Origin: Planctomycetota bacterium
Lineage (GTDB): Bacteria > Planctomycetota > Planctomycetia > Planctomycetales > Planctomycetaceae
Assembly (NCBI GenBank): GCA_016872645.1
Contig: VGZH01000025.1
Location: forward strand, 1 to 62,572
Length of the DNA stretch: 62,572 nucleotides
Direction: 5' to 3'
The notes under the pieces were generated by a model that worked only from the letters and a program-made list of their open reading frames with translations, searched no databases and was not told the DNA's origin. A program made the translations under genes and the position numbers. Shown piece after piece: positions 18,325 to 28,842 of this stretch (position 1 is its first letter; the number at the start of each line of letters is the position of its first letter).

Positions 18325-21300
18325 ATGCCCCGCTTTGCCTGGTTCGTTGCCACGATTCTGGTTTGTTCGGCTGTCACGCTGATTCCGGCGGCCGATCAGC
18401 CTAAAGAACCGGTCGATCCGGCACATGCAAAACAGCGTGCTGCGGGTCTCGAACTTTTCAAGAAAGAGGTTCGGCAAATCCTCGTCGGTCGCTGCGTAAA
18501 GTGTCACGGCGGAGAGAAGACTGAGGGAAAGTTCGACCTCGCGACTCGCGAAGGGTTGCTGAAGGGTGGCGAGACGGGGATGGTCGTCGAGGCGGGCAAG
18601 TCGAAGACAAGTCTGCTGATGAAACTCATCAAGCAGGAAGAAGAGCCGCACATGCCGGCGGACGGCGCGAAGCTCTCGGAACTGCACATCGCGGCGATCG
18701 CGAAGTGGATTGATTTGGGTGCGCCGTACGACAAGTCACTGAAAGAAGAGGCTAAAGACCCGAAGGCCTGGATTCATCGGGAAGTGCCGCCGGAAGCTCG
18801 TGAGTTCTGGTCGTTTCAACCGCTGAAGGTCGTCGCGCCTCCGGTAGTCAGTGGCGAGGCCGCGAAATGGGTTCGTACACCGATCGACAACTTTATTGTG
18901 GCGAAGCTGAGCGAGAAGGGCTTGTCGCCGAATCCGCTCGTCGATCGACGAGCACTGATTCGCCGAGCGTACTTCGATCTGATTGGCCTGCCGCCGGAGC
19001 CGGCCGAGATCGAGTCGTTCGTCAACGATCCCGATCCGGGGGCATTCGAAAAGGTGCTCGACAAGCTGCTCGATTCGCCGCAGTACGGCGAGCGTTGGGG
19101 GCGGTACTGGCTGGATGTTGCTCGGTTCGCCGAGAGTCACGGTTTCGAGCAGGACTACGACCGGCCGTTCGCGTATTGGTATCGGGACTTCGTCATCAAA
19201 GCGCTCAATACCGACATGCCGTTCGACCAGTTCGTGAAGTGGCAACTTGCCGGCGATGAGTTCGAGCCGGGCAATCCGCTGGCGATGATGGCGACGGGGT
19301 TCCTCGGCGCAGGGGTGTTCCCGACGCAGATTACCGCGAACGAAGTCGAGCGAACTCGCTACGACGCACTCGACGACATGACGGCGACGACGGGCAGCGC
19401 GTTTCTCGGCCTGACGGTCGGATGTGCTCGCTGCCACGATCACAAATTCGATCCGATCCCGACGGCCGATTACTACCGGATGCTGTCATCATTCACGACG
19501 ACGGTTCGCAGCGAGATCGACCTCGATCTCGAACCGGCGAAGTACAAAAAGGAAAAGTCGGCGTTCGATGCCGAGCACGCTCCGCTCGTCACCGCACTGA
19601 ATGAGTTTGAAAAAACGAAACTGCCGTCGCGATTCGCCGAGTGGGAAAAGGCAAACGGGGCCGAGGTGCTCAAGTCTGGTGAGTCAGGGCAGTGGATGAT
19701 CCTCGACATCGCCGAGATGAAATCGTCCGGAGGTGCAACGCTCACGAAACAGGACGACGGGTCGATTCTCGCAACTGGCAAGAACCCGGACTTCGACACG
19801 TACACGCTGGTTGCAACCACCGACTTGATCGGGCTGACCGCGCTGCGACTGGAAGCGATGTCGCATCCGAGCATGGTCAAGAACGGGCCGGGACGCGCAG
19901 ACAATGCCAACTTTGATTTGACCGACGTGAAGGTGAAAGTTGCGAAGCTTGAGGCTCCAAGTCCGAAACCCGAAGGGGGCTCTGCGATGAACTCCCCTGT
20001 CAAACTTCTCAATCCGATTTCAACGTTCGATCAGAATGCGAGTCTGTCGGTAAAGCTGACGATTGACGGTGATCCGAAAACCGGCTGGGCCGTTGATCCG
20101 CAGTTCGGTAAGGATCATGCGGCTCGGTTTGAGTTCGAGGAGCCGATCGGTTTCGAAGGGGGTTCAAAGATCACGGTCACGCTGGCGTTCAACGGGAACA
20201 ACAAGCACAACCTCGGCCGCGTTCGACTGAGCGTCGCGACGGCAAAAGAACCAGTGCCCCTCGATGCCGCTGCAACCATCGGCGACATCATTGCCGCGCT
20301 CAAGAAGCCCGCCGAACAACGTTCGCCGCGCGAGGTCGAAAAACTGCTGACGTGGTATCGCGGACGCGACGACGAATGGAAGAAACTCAACGTGGTCGTC
20401 CAAGAGCATGTCGTGAAGGAACCAAAACCGAAGCTCGCGAAAGTCATGGTTTGCAGCGAAGGTGTCAAGCCGATCCGGCACCACACGCAAGGAGCCGACT
20501 TCTTCGAGCAGTCACACTTTCTGCATCGCGGAGACACGAACCAAAAGGTCGATGTGGCCTCGCAAGGCTTCTTGCAGGTGCTGATGTCGTCACCTGATCG
20601 GGAGAAGAAATGGATTGAAGCTGCGCCGGCGGGAGCCACGACATCGTTCCGTCGCAGGTCGCTGGCGAATTGGATCACTGATACGCAGCAAGGTCCCGGT
20701 CAACTGCTCGCGCGAGTCATCGCGAATCGCATTTGGCAGCATCATTTTCACATCGGGATCGTCGGCACACCGAACGATTTTGGAGCGATGGGGCAACGAC
20801 CGACGCATCCGCAGTTGCTCGATTGGCTGGCGGCGACTTTGATGGCCAAGGCAGAGGTCAGGGGTCAGGGGTCAGGGGTCAGTGAGCTTGGGCCAAACAA
20901 CGGCGCTGGCTGGCGTCTCAAGCCGATGCACAGGTTGATCATGCTCAGCGCAGTATACCAGCAAGGTTCGGTATTCGATGCGGCGAAGTCGAAGCTCGAT
21001 CCGCAGAATCAATTTCATTGGCGACGCTCGCCCCGTCGACTGGAGGCGGAGGTCATCCGTGATTCGATGCTCGCAGTCAGTGGCGAGTTGGATCGCACAC
21101 AATTTGGCCCTGGAACGCTCGATGATGGGCACAAGCGGCGGAGCATCTATTTTATGGTCAAGCGGAGCCGGCTGGTGCCGATGATGCAGCTCTTCGATTC
21201 TCCAGAGCCACTGGTCAGCGTCGGCGAGCGCCCCAGCACGACGATCGCTCCGCAAGCGCTGCACTTCTTGAATAACCCGCATGTGCGAGCTTGGGCGACC

Positions 21301-21540
21301 TCGTTCGGTCAGCGCATGGCGGTGATCGGCGAGAAGTCGGTCCCCGATGCGATCCGGCAGGGCTACCTGGCCACGACGGGCCGCCAGCCGTCCGATGCCG
21401 AGTTAGACGAAACGAAGGCGTTTCTGGAGGCACAGACGGAAAGTTATCAAGCTGCCGGTCAGGCAAAACCGCGTGAGTTGGCCTTTGCCGACTTCGCACA
21501 GGTGCTGATGAGCTTGAACGAATGCGTGTATGTGGAGTGA
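18325..21540 (+). CDS. PSD1 / DUF1549-DUF1553 haem-motif protein (copy 3, unpaired)
   Basis: 1071-aa exported protein. The ATG at 18325 lies after TTGAGGA and begins a signal peptide ([20 protein letters not shown]). PSCyt1 carries C57-x-x-C-H, DUF1549 carries [14 protein letters not shown] near residue 367, and DUF1553 runs from about 775. Inside DUF1553 the segment [12 protein letters not shown] is followed by about 16 extra residues ([18 protein letters not shown]) before the conserved [11 protein letters not shown], a tandem-repeat insert missing from the two paralogues here. No DUF1501 gene follows; the next gene is an FHA-cyclase 141 bp away. Function not established. Confidence 0.93.
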   Translation: MPRFAWFVATILVCSAVTLIPAADQPKEPVDPAHAKQRAAGLELFKKEVRQILVGRCVKCHGGEKTEGKFDLATREGLLKGGETGMVVEAGKSKTSLLMKLIKQEEEPHMPADGAKLSELHIAAIAKWIDLGAPYDKSLKEEAKDPKAWIHREVPPEAREFWSFQPLKVVAPPVVSGEAAKWVRTPIDNFIVAKLSEKGLSPNPLVDRRALIRRAYFDLIGLPPEPAEIESFVNDPDPGAFEKVLDKLLDSPQYGERWGRYWLDVARFAESHGFEQDYDRPFAYWYRDFVIKALNTDMPFDQFVKWQLAGDEFEPGNPLAMMATGFLGAGVFPTQITANEVERTRYDALDDMTATTGSAFLGLTVGCARCHDHKFDPIPTADYYRMLSSFTTTVRSEIDLDLEPAKYKKEKSAFDAEHAPLVTALNEFEKTKLPSRFAEWEKANGAEVLKSGESGQWMILDIAEMKSSGGATLTKQDDGSILATGKNPDFDTYTLVATTDLIGLTALRLEAMSHPSMVKNGPGRADNANFDLTDVKVKVAKLEAPSPKPEGGSAMNSPVKLLNPISTFDQNASLSVKLTIDGDPKTGWAVDPQFGKDHAARFEFEEPIGFEGGSKITVTLAFNGNNKHNLGRVRLSVATAKEPVPLDAAATIGDIIAALKKPAEQRSPREVEKLLTWYRGRDDEWKKLNVVVQEHVVKEPKPKLAKVMVCSEGVKPIRHHTQGADFFEQSHFLHRGDTNQKVDVASQGFLQVLMSSPDREKKWIEAAPAGATTSFRRRSLANWITDTQQGPGQLLARVIANRIWQHHFHIGIVGTPNDFGAMGQRPTHPQLLDWLAATLMAKAEVRGQGSGVSELGPNNGAGWRLKPMHRLIMLSAVYQQGSVFDAAKSKLDPQNQFHWRRSPRRLEAEVIRDSMLAVSGELDRTQFGPGTLDDGHKRRSIYFMVKRSRLVPMMQLFDSPEPLVSVGERPSTTIAPQALHFLNNPHVRAWATSFGQRMAVIGEKSVPDAIRQGYLATTGRQPSDAELDETKAFLEAQTESYQAAGQAKPRELAFADFAQVLMSLNECVYVE
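20855..20882. repeat. Heptamer tandem repeat inside PSD1 copy 3
   Basis: Four units of the same GGTCAGG heptamer found in PSD1 copy 1, here in the DUF1553 domain. 28 bp, in frame, encoding VRGQGSGVS. Confidence 0.85.
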
Positions 21541-21681
21541 TCTGGAGCTGGTCACGGGAACTACGATAGAGGCTCGAACCGTGACTTCGACGGATGACTA
21601 AAAGTTGCAGAGGAAGATCCCTCGCAGAGGGATGGCGCGCAGTTCGAGCGAAGACAGAATCGCTCTTGAGGAATAAATGGC

Positions 21682-23619
21682 ATGGCGGAATTGAACCGAG
21701 GCATCACGGAATTGATCGTGCAAGGCCCGGCCGGCCAGATACTTCGACAGCGATTGGTCGAAGGGCAAGTGGTGCGGTTGGGACGTGCTCCGGCCAGTGG
21801 CTGGGCAGTTGAGTGGGACCGTTTAATCTCGCGCGAGCACGCCGATCTGTGCTTGCAGGACGGACAACTCTTAGTCACCTGTTTGCCGACCGCCGCGAAC
21901 CCAATCAAGTTGCGAGGGGAGCTTCTACGCGAAGTCTTGGTGGATGGTTTAGAAGTTTTTGAGATCGGCCAATCAAAATTTTACATCTCGGTCGAATACA
22001 TGCCGAAGGCGAATGTCGTCACTCAAACCATGCAGGGGGATCACGAGCCGGTCATTCGAATGCCGCAGCCGACCCCACGCGGGGAATTCCAGGCGGATCC
22101 CGAACCACCCCTGTCCAAATTCGACACGCAGGATACAGAAGACGTTGTCGAAGAGCATTCCTATCACGACAACGATCTCAGTCAGGTTTCGTTTGGCGAC
22201 ACGGGACGGCAAATGGAAGTCCTGTCGACCTTGCCGAAATTGATCTCCGAATCGAAGTCCCATATCGATTTAGCGCACATGCTGTGCGGGATGTTGTTGG
22301 AAGCGATTCCACCGGCAGTCGCTGTTGCCGTCGCGATTTTCGAGGAATCTGACGTCCTCGAAATGCGGCGTCATGACGATCCCAATGCGGAAATCCCCAA
22401 TCCGAAGGTGATGCGAGTTCAGACTCGCGACAAATTCGAAGCTCGCTTCATGCCCAGCCGAAGGTTGCTGCGCAAGTCGCTGCGTCGTGGTGAAAGCGTG
22501 ATGCACATCGTCGGCGAGGCGGGTGGCAGTCAGTTCACGATGAGCAGTGCGCTGGGCTGGGCGTTTTGTTCGCCGATCACCGCCGAGTCCTGTGTCGGCT
22601 GGTGCTTGTACGTGTCGGGGATGGGGGGCCGCGATGGCAATGACTTTGTCACCAAAGACTCACTCAAAGGGGATTTGCGATTCACGCAACTGGTCGCGCA
22701 GCTGATTGGCTCAATCCACACGGTCCGCACGCTGCAGGAACAGACAACGCAGTTGTCTGCGTTCTTTTCGCCGAAAGTGATCGCGAATCTCACCAAGAAG
22801 GGTGGTGCTACCGACATCCTGGTCCCGTCCGAACGAGAGATCACCGTGCTGTTCTGTGACGTGCGCGGGTTCTCGCGAAAGTCCGAGGAGTTGAAGGACG
22901 ACTTGCACAAGCTACTCGAATGCGTGAAGGCCGCGCTGTCGGCGATGACGGGTGGCATTCTGGCGTTCGACGGTTCGATCGCCGATTTCCAAGGAGACGC
23001 CGCGCTCGGTTTCTGGGGCTGGCCGGCCGCATTGCTCGATGGCCCGATGTCCGCCTGCCATGCGGCGCTGGCGATCATGGACGTCTTCAACCTGCCCCCC
23101 GAGGAGCGTGGGTTGCTCGAGGGATTCTCGTGCGGCGTGGGGATCGCTCACGGCCGAGCCATTGCCGGGCAGATTGGCACTTCGCAGCAAGCCAAGATTG
23201 GCGTGTTTGGGCCGGTGGTGAATCAAGGCTCGCGCATCGAAGGAATGACGCGGCAGTTCGGAGTCGGCGTGTGTATCGACGATACCACCGCGCGATTCGT
23301 GCGCCGTTTGATGCCGCCGGAACAAGGCCGCTGCCGCCGCTTGGCGCGAGTGCGTCCCAAAGGGATGAACACGCCGTTGCTCATCCACGAATTGCTCCCG
23401 CCGGAGGTCGAAGGCGACAAAGTCTCAGAGACAGTGCGGTTGAATTACGAGGCCGCGCTGGAAGCGATCATCTCAGGCCGCTGGAACGAAGGGATCGAAC
23501 GACTCAACGCGGTTCCCGACGACGATGGCCCGAAGAAGTTTTTGCTCACCCACATGGCCAAGCACGATAACACGCCACCGGCTGATTGGGACGGTGCGTT
23601 CGGATTAGACTCGAAGTGA
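21682..23619 (+). CDS. FHA - GAF-like - class III nucleotidyl cyclase
   Basis: 645-aa cytoplasmic signalling protein. An FHA domain (about residues 25-100, VVRLGRAPASGW then DRLISREHADL) should bind phosphothreonine. A GAF-like sensor covers about 175-345. A class III adenylate/guanylate cyclase domain follows, with LFCDVRGFS (metal-binding D393), the second metal Asp (D439 in DFQGDAALGFWG) and the transition-state pair N514 and R518 (VNQGSRIEG). The position that is Lys in adenylate cyclases is Asp435, so the base preference is uncertain. GAGGAATAA precedes the ATG. A kinase gene that could supply the phospho-signal lies about 1.4 kb downstream, across the oppositely oriented dihydroorotase gene. 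Confidence 0.92.
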   Translation: MAELNRGITELIVQGPAGQILRQRLVEGQVVRLGRAPASGWAVEWDRLISREHADLCLQDGQLLVTCLPTAANPIKLRGELLREVLVDGLEVFEIGQSKFYISVEYMPKANVVTQTMQGDHEPVIRMPQPTPRGEFQADPEPPLSKFDTQDTEDVVEEHSYHDNDLSQVSFGDTGRQMEVLSTLPKLISESKSHIDLAHMLCGMLLEAIPPAVAVAVAIFEESDVLEMRRHDDPNAEIPNPKVMRVQTRDKFEARFMPSRRLLRKSLRRGESVMHIVGEAGGSQFTMSSALGWAFCSPITAESCVGWCLYVSGMGGRDGNDFVTKDSLKGDLRFTQLVAQLIGSIHTVRTLQEQTTQLSAFFSPKVIANLTKKGGATDILVPSEREITVLFCDVRGFSRKSEELKDDLHKLLECVKAALSAMTGGILAFDGSIADFQGDAALGFWGWPAALLDGPMSACHAALAIMDVFNLPPEERGLLEGFSCGVGIAHGRAIAGQIGTSQQAKIGVFGPVVNQGSRIEGMTRQFGVGVCIDDTTARFVRRLMPPEQGRCRRLARVRPKGMNTPLLIHELLPPEVEGDKVSETVRLNYEAALEAIISGRWNEGIERLNAVPDDDGPKKFLLTHMAKHDNTPPADWDGAFGLDSK

Positions 23620-23695
23620 TCCTGACGTCGCTCGGAGAAGAAACGGGTGCAGAAGAAATTGGTCAGGTCTCAAGAATCACTCAAGGACTTTTGGC

Positions 23696-24931
23696 TTAAC
23701 CACGCGTCGCTTGCCACTCTCCGCGCAGCAGGATCGCTTCCACCGAGCCGGGGAACGTTACTCCCTCGAACGGGGACCAGCCGCATTTGGTGAAGAGGTC
23801 TTCGCGTCGAATCGCTTGCGGACGCGCGAGGTTCAGCACCGTCAGTGAGGCCGTATAGTTTGGCTCGATACGGCCGAAGCGGAGCGGGGCACAGTACGGG
23901 TTTACGAACTCGCCAGGCTTGGCAGAACAGAATGTCGCGACTTGCTCTGGCGAAAAGCCTTGCTTGAGGATCAGCCAGGTCACAAACGCGCCGTACGTGT
24001 CAAGGTGCGGTTGCCCCGAAACGCCACAAGCGTTTTCTTCGAGCGTGTGCGGCGCGTGATCGGTCGCGAGGTAGTCCAGCGTTCCTTCGCGCAGCGCGGC
24101 CAGCATGGCCAGACGGTCGTGAACGGCTCGCAGCGGGGGGTTCATTTGCATCAAGCCGCGGTTCGCGTCGGTGATGTCGGACTCGTCGAAGTACAAATGA
24201 TGCGGAGTGACTTCCGCGGTGACTCGCAGGCCGCGAGCCTTCGCCGCTCGGATCAGCGGCAGGCCGGCTTCGACGGAGTAGTGGCACAGCTTTCCAGTGA
24301 GGTCGTATTTCTCGATCATCTTGAGCGCGAACGACGTGGCGGAAACTTCGCACTCTGGCGGCCGACGCTGCTCGTGTGTTGGCGCGGATTGGTGCTGGTC
24401 CATCAGCTCCGGATCTTCGCAGTGGAAGCTGACGGCTTGACCGCGATACGCCGCCAGCGTCTGGTCGAGGTCACTGAGTTTTCGGAAGTACAACTCACCG
24501 ACGCTCGGCCCCATGTAGACCTTGTACGGCACCAGAGAGGTCAACGGCCGCGTCCCTGGTCCGATGCCGGCATATAGCGTGATGTGAATCGGGACGTTGC
24601 GTCGCCGCACGACCTCTTGTTTGGCGGCATAAGAGGGATCGTCAATGGGTGGGATATGATTGTTGGGCATGTCGGCGACATGCACGACTCCGCCGTGGAC
24701 GGCCGCTTGTGCGGCTGTCGTGAAATCTTCCTTGTAGCATTCGCGTCCGCTGACGTCGTCGCGAGCGTGGATGTGAATGTCGCCGAACCCGGCAAAGATC
24801 AAGCAATCGTCGGAGAATGTCTGATCGGCGACACCCAGATGTGGGCCGACTTCGACGATGCGATCCCCTTCGATTCGGACCTGTCCGGAGATAATCTTTT
24901 CGGGGCTGACAAGTCGGCCGGCAATCAACAT
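23696..24931 (-). CDS. pyrC: Dihydroorotase (class I, PyrC-like amidohydrolase)
   Basis: 411-aa zinc amidohydrolase expected to cyclise carbamoyl-aspartate to dihydroorotate in pyrimidine synthesis. Visible motifs: metal-binding DIHIHARDD, the MPNN signature, VSFHCEDPELMDQH, VTPHHLYFDE and DYLATDHAPHT with the catalytic Asp. The ATG at 24931 is used because MLIAGRLVSPEKII is the normal start; a longer frame to 25267 runs across the divergent kinase promoter and adds unrelated sequence. IHARDD rather than the common HVHLREPG leaves some room for a related hydantoinase or allantoinase. Divergent from the kinase gene, with 132 bp between starts. Confidence 0.87.
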   Translation of the reverse strand: MLIAGRLVSPEKIISGQVRIEGDRIVEVGPHLGVADQTFSDDCLIFAGFGDIHIHARDDVSGRECYKEDFTTAAQAAVHGGVVHVADMPNNHIPPIDDPSYAAKQEVVRRRNVPIHITLYAGIGPGTRPLTSLVPYKVYMGPSVGELYFRKLSDLDQTLAAYRGQAVSFHCEDPELMDQHQSAPTHEQRRPPECEVSATSFALKMIEKYDLTGKLCHYSVEAGLPLIRAAKARGLRVTAEVTPHHLYFDESDITDANRGLMQMNPPLRAVHDRLAMLAALREGTLDYLATDHAPHTLEENACGVSGQPHLDTYGAFVTWLILKQGFSPEQVATFCSAKPGEFVNPYCAPLRFGRIEPNYTASLTVLNLARPQAIRREDLFTKCGWSPFEGVTFPGSVEAILLRGEWQATRG

Positions 24932-25063
24932 GGTGGTCTTTCGTGGCAAGGGAACTCTGCTGCAAACCGCTCGTTGCCTCGGAGGGACGGTGAGAATACG
25001 CTCCAATGCGAAAGACTCAAGTGGTCTCGCACTTCTGGCGACCCAGTATTCGGCGATCACGTC

Positions 25064-27004
25064 ATGGACATCAAGCAAATCGGCCCTTGGGAAATCGGCA
25101 AGAAGCTGGGCGCCGGCGGCATGGGGACGGTCTATTTTGGAACTCACACAGAGACCGGCAAACAAGCAGCCGTGAAGGTGCTGCCCGCTTCGCTGGCTCG
25201 CGAGGCGGGCTTCGTCGAACGCTTCAAACGCGAGATTGTGTCGATGGAGCAGCTCAAGAGTCCGCACATCGTCGAGTTCTACGAGAGCGGCAACGACGGA
25301 GACCTGTACTACTACGCCATGGAGTATGTCGATGGCGAGACCCTGACTTCGCGGTTGAAACGCGACAAGCGCATGCCCTGGTTAGAGGTCATCGACGCTT
25401 GTTTGCAAATCTGTCGAGCACTCAAGGCGGCACACAATTCCGGCATCATCCACCGCGACCTCAAGCCGTCGAACTTAATGATCGCCAATGATGGTTCAGT
25501 CAAGCTGACGGATTTCGGAGTTGCTCAGGTTTTCGCGTCACAGAAGCTGACCGTCACCGGCGGCATCGTCGGTACCGCCGAGTACATGTCTCCTGAACAG
25601 GCGAAAGGGCAACGCGCGACGAAAAAGAGCGACCTGTATTCGTTGGGTGCGGTCATGTACGTGATGCTCACTGGCCGGCCGCCGTTCAGTGGCAAGTCGT
25701 CGCTCGACGTGATGCACAAGCACCAGTTTGGAGTGTTTGATCGGCCTGGCCTGTATGCCACGGACATGCCTCGGCAGTTGGAAGAGATTGTTTGCAAGCT
25801 GCTGGAGAAAGACCCCGACAACCGCTTTCCGGATGCATACGTCTTGTCGCTGCGGCTGGCCGAGGTCCAGAAGCGATACGCTTGGCAGAACTCGCAGAAA
25901 TCCGCCGAAGAAGCGGCAGCGTCCGGTTCGCTTGTGCCGTCCATGGCCAGCCTCGGCGATGCCACCGAGGCTGGCGGTCGTGCTCGAATCGACGAGGATC
26001 TGCCGCTCGCGCCGACGGTCCTGATTCCGAATGCGCCGGGCCAGAATGTTCCGCTCGAGGCGACCATTCCGACGCCGGCTGCTCCCGTCGCATCCGCTCA
26101 TTCGCCCGCACTGGCACCCACGATGACCTCGTCGGTGTCGCAGCGCGCGGCCAACGATTCCGACGCAACGCGGCATTTGGCCGCACCCAGCCAAGGCCCC
26201 GGCACAATCATGCGCAACTTGATGCGCAAAGCCCTTTCCGAACAGCAAGACGGCGGAGCCATCGGTCGGGCATTGGACAAGACTTGGGTGCAGGTCGCGG
26301 CACTCCTGCTGTTGATTGCCGGCGGCGTGTGGTGGTTTCGGACGCGCGATCTGACGGCGGAGGAATATCTTTCGAAAGCCACAGTGATCGCCAACAAAGA
26401 GGGCGCCACTCTTGTCGAGATCGGCCAAGCGCGTGAGTATCTCGACGAGGCGTTGAAGCAAGATCGGACGCGCGAGAGAGACGTCGACGCTTTGAAGGAT
26501 CGCTTTAACGTTTTGGAAATGCGCAACAATCTGAAACGAAGCCGCAACAAAAACGAAGTGGCGAAGGCGTCCGAGCCCAAGCGTCTTTTGAAATTGGCAC
26601 TTCAGTATTCGATGGTAGGAGATTACGCGCAGGCCATCCGCAAGCTTCGAGCCCTGATCGCGTTGACCCGAAACCAGCCAGAGTTCCGGGACATCTACAC
26701 AACGGCCAACGAAATGCTGAACGCACTGCTCGACGAGCGCACCGAGCGAGCTTCCTCGAATTGGTTGCCGGCGGCGCTCAGTCGTGCGGACAAACTCCGC
26801 GAGCAAGGACAATCAGACGACGCCATCGCCATTTGGCAAGCGATTGTCGAACTCTACGAAGACGATCCGGATACCGCCCAACAAGTCACGCAGGCTCGAA
26901 CCAATCTGCAACAGGTGTCGGTGACTCCTGCGGCCAAACCAGTCACAACGGACAAAGCGATCAGGTCCGAGACTGACTCTTCACTGAAAGCCAAATTTCC
27001 ATGA
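25064..27004 (+). CDS. Membrane-anchored Ser/Thr protein kinase (PknB type)
   Basis: 646-aa Hanks-type kinase. The catalytic domain has the glycine loop G16AGGMG, ATP-binding K38 in [14 protein letters not shown] from residue 130, D150 in DFGVA, and [11 protein letters not shown] Pro/Ala-rich linker of about 130 residues follows, then one transmembrane helix at about 409-425 ([17 protein letters not shown]) and a C-terminal region of about 220 residues with TPR-like helices. PASTA repeats are absent. The ATG at 25064 directly precedes the kinase fold. The stop overlaps the apt start by four bases, so translation is coupled. Substrates unknown; the FHA protein upstream is one candidate. Confidence 0.94.
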   Translation: MDIKQIGPWEIGKKLGAGGMGTVYFGTHTETGKQAAVKVLPASLAREAGFVERFKREIVSMEQLKSPHIVEFYESGNDGDLYYYAMEYVDGETLTSRLKRDKRMPWLEVIDACLQICRALKAAHNSGIIHRDLKPSNLMIANDGSVKLTDFGVAQVFASQKLTVTGGIVGTAEYMSPEQAKGQRATKKSDLYSLGAVMYVMLTGRPPFSGKSSLDVMHKHQFGVFDRPGLYATDMPRQLEEIVCKLLEKDPDNRFPDAYVLSLRLAEVQKRYAWQNSQKSAEEAAASGSLVPSMASLGDATEAGGRARIDEDLPLAPTVLIPNAPGQNVPLEATIPTPAAPVASAHSPALAPTMTSSVSQRAANDSDATRHLAAPSQGPGTIMRNLMRKALSEQQDGGAIGRALDKTWVQVAALLLLIAGGVWWFRTRDLTAEEYLSKATVIANKEGATLVEIGQAREYLDEALKQDRTRERDVDALKDRFNVLEMRNNLKRSRNKNEVAKASEPKRLLKLALQYSMVGDYAQAIRKLRALIALTRNQPEFRDIYTTANEMLNALLDERTERASSNWLPAALSRADKLREQGQSDDAIAIWQAIVELYEDDPDTAQQVTQARTNLQQVSVTPAAKPVTTDKAIRSETDSSLKAKFP

Positions 27005-27534
27005 ATGACATTGACCTGAAGCGATACATCCGCAGCATTCCCGATTTTCCCAAGCCTGGGATCATGTTTCGGGACATCACCACGCTGCTGGCTGAACCGG
27101 TGGCGTTTCGCGAAGTGATCGACCGCTTCACCGCACACTTTCTTGACTGCGGTGTGACCGCCATCGTCGCGGCCGAGGCTCGCGGGTTCATCTTCGCGGC
27201 TCCGCTGGCGCTGCAACTGAATGCCAAGTTTGTTCCGGTTCGCAAACCGGGCAAGTTGCCCTTCGAAACGCAGGCATTTTCCTACGAACTCGAATACGGC
27301 AGCGACACGCTGCATATGCACGTCGATGCGCTCACCGAGGGTGATCGCGTGTTGATCGTCGATGACCTGCTGGCCACCGGTGGCACGATGCTCGCCTGCG
27401 TCAACCTGGTCGAGCAACTTCAAGCCACGATCGCCGGCTGCGCGTTCGTCATCGAACTCGACTTCCTCAACGGCCGCGAAAAGCTCAGCCGCTACGACGT
27501 CTTCAGCCTAGTCCGCTACGCGGACGAGTTGTGA
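27001..27534 (+). CDS. apt: Adenine phosphoribosyltransferase
   Basis: 177-aa cytoplasmic purine-salvage enzyme that converts adenine and PRPP to AMP. The N-terminus [20 protein letters not shown] is diagnostic, [12 protein letters not shown] lies in the middle, and the PRPP loop is [14 protein letters not shown]. Its ATG overlaps the kinase TGA in ATGA. The 3' end overlaps that of the convergent MFS gene by 19 bp. Confidence 0.97.
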   Translation: MNDIDLKRYIRSIPDFPKPGIMFRDITTLLAEPVAFREVIDRFTAHFLDCGVTAIVAAEARGFIFAAPLALQLNAKFVPVRKPGKLPFETQAFSYELEYGSDTLHMHVDALTEGDRVLIVDDLLATGGTMLACVNLVEQLQATIAGCAFVIELDFLNGREKLSRYDVFSLVRYADEL

Positions 27535-28715
27535 GACGTTCTTGGGAGCAGTGCGCACAGCACGCTCGATGCCATGACAGCAATGGCGAACATCACGAAG
27601 GCTAGCTCGTACGATTTCGTGCGACCGCAGAGATCCATCAGTCCGGCGACGATCGCACCACCGAGCCCCCAGCTCACCCCCATCGTGATCGAGCTGGCCA
27701 CGCGCTGGCTCTCCGGAAACAACTGCTGCCCGTAGCTGATGAAGACCGGCTGAGCGATCCCCAAAAATAATCCTGTCGCCAACGCCGCCGTCGAGAGCGC
27801 GAGGCCTGTCAGGCTGGGCATTGCCAACAGGCAAGGGACGCAGAACAAAGGAATCAGCCATAGCACCAGCCGCTCTCGCTCTGGCCGTACGGCAATCGCG
27901 GCCAGCAAGTTCCCCAGCCCAAAGCCCGCCAGAAATGCCGACTGCACCCAGCCAATCTCCGCTTTGTTGAACTCCAGCGACGTCAGCCAGTACGCGAACG
28001 TGATTGGTAATCCCGCCGCTGCGATGACTCGCACTGTCCCCGCCGCCAGCAGCAACGACATCACTCCGGGGCGTTGCGAGAACACGCTCCACGTGCTGAC
28101 TGTCACCGCTGAGTGCGTTCGCTTCACCGAGTGGGCCGGGCGGTAGACGACTCGCAGCGCGAACATCAGCAACAACCCAATCGCGATGCCGTACGTCAAA
28201 GCACTCAGATTGAATCGAGTCACCACCCAACCGCTGCTCGGCGGTCCAACCGACTGACCGAGGAAGCCGCCCATCGCGAAGATTGAGACCGCTCGGCTGC
28301 GAGCGTTCGGCCAGCAGTTACCCGAGAGCGTCGCTCCTTCGGGATGAAACGAAGAAATACCCATGCCGGCGACTGTCAGTAGTCCGGCCAGCATGATCGG
28401 GTGCTCGAACAGACCAAGACATCCCAGGCAAACGCAACTGGCGGCCGGCCCCAGCCAGACCAGCCAACGACTGGCCGCTCGGTCGCCGATCATCGCGAAG
28501 CCGAGCTGACTGAATGACCCCGCGATCGTCCAGATGAACAGCATCCAGAACGTCGGCAGATGGTGATGCTGCTCCAACATTGGCCAAAGTGGACTGACTT
28601 GGCTGGCAACCGTGTCCACGACAAAGTGCAAGGCCGTCAATACGATCAACGAAGCAGTCGCCCGTCGAAACTGTGCGTCCTCCTCCGAACGAATTGTTGC
28701 GTCGAGTGAAGTCAC
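27516..28715 (-). CDS. MFS transporter, fosmidomycin-resistance-like
   Basis: 399-aa inner-membrane protein with about 12 predicted transmembrane segments. The pattern [20 protein letters not shown], then [20 protein letters not shown], resembles the Fsr branch of the major facilitator superfamily. [16 protein letters not shown] (the FHPEGA motif) supports that branch. The start is a GTG at 28715; no better in-frame ATG lies nearby. The substrate cannot be read from sequence; efflux of a small polar compound is the family-based guess. It lies between apt (convergent) and a palindromic element that separates it from leuA. Confidence 0.9.
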   Translation of the reverse strand: MTSLDATIRSEEDAQFRRATASLIVLTALHFVVDTVASQVSPLWPMLEQHHHLPTFWMLFIWTIAGSFSQLGFAMIGDRAASRWLVWLGPAASCVCLGCLGLFEHPIMLAGLLTVAGMGISSFHPEGATLSGNCWPNARSRAVSIFAMGGFLGQSVGPPSSGWVVTRFNLSALTYGIAIGLLLMFALRVVYRPAHSVKRTHSAVTVSTWSVFSQRPGVMSLLLAAGTVRVIAAAGLPITFAYWLTSLEFNKAEIGWVQSAFLAGFGLGNLLAAIAVRPERERLVLWLIPLFCVPCLLAMPSLTGLALSTAALATGLFLGIAQPVFISYGQQLFPESQRVASSITMGVSWGLGGAIVAGLMDLCGRTKSYELAFVMFAIAVMASSVLCALLPRTSHNSSA

Positions 28716-28736
28716 GATCTCGATCTTATGAACGTG

Positions 28737-28834
28737 GCCGCCTCGGTCCCGCGAGGCGGTGCCACTCAGAAAAGATTTGATTAACGCCTCGATCGGCGAT
28801 GCGCCTTTGCACCGCCTCGCGGGAGCGAGGTGGC
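28737..28834. repeat. Palindromic element between MFS gene and leuA
   Basis: Two 25-bp arms (28737-28761 and 28810-28834) are inverted copies matching at 23 of 25 positions, with core CTCCCGCGAGGCGGTG in the reverse sense. The inner 48 bp contains a smaller CGCC...GGCG palindrome. It fills almost all of the 127-bp gap. MITE or REP-like; it could also end transcription of leuA. Confidence 0.8.
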
Positions 28835-28842
28835 TAGGTTTG

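Noticed and set aside
24932-25267. N-terminal extension of dihydroorotase
   Set aside because: It crosses the kinase start region and lacks similarity to amidohydrolases; the ATG at 24931 fits.
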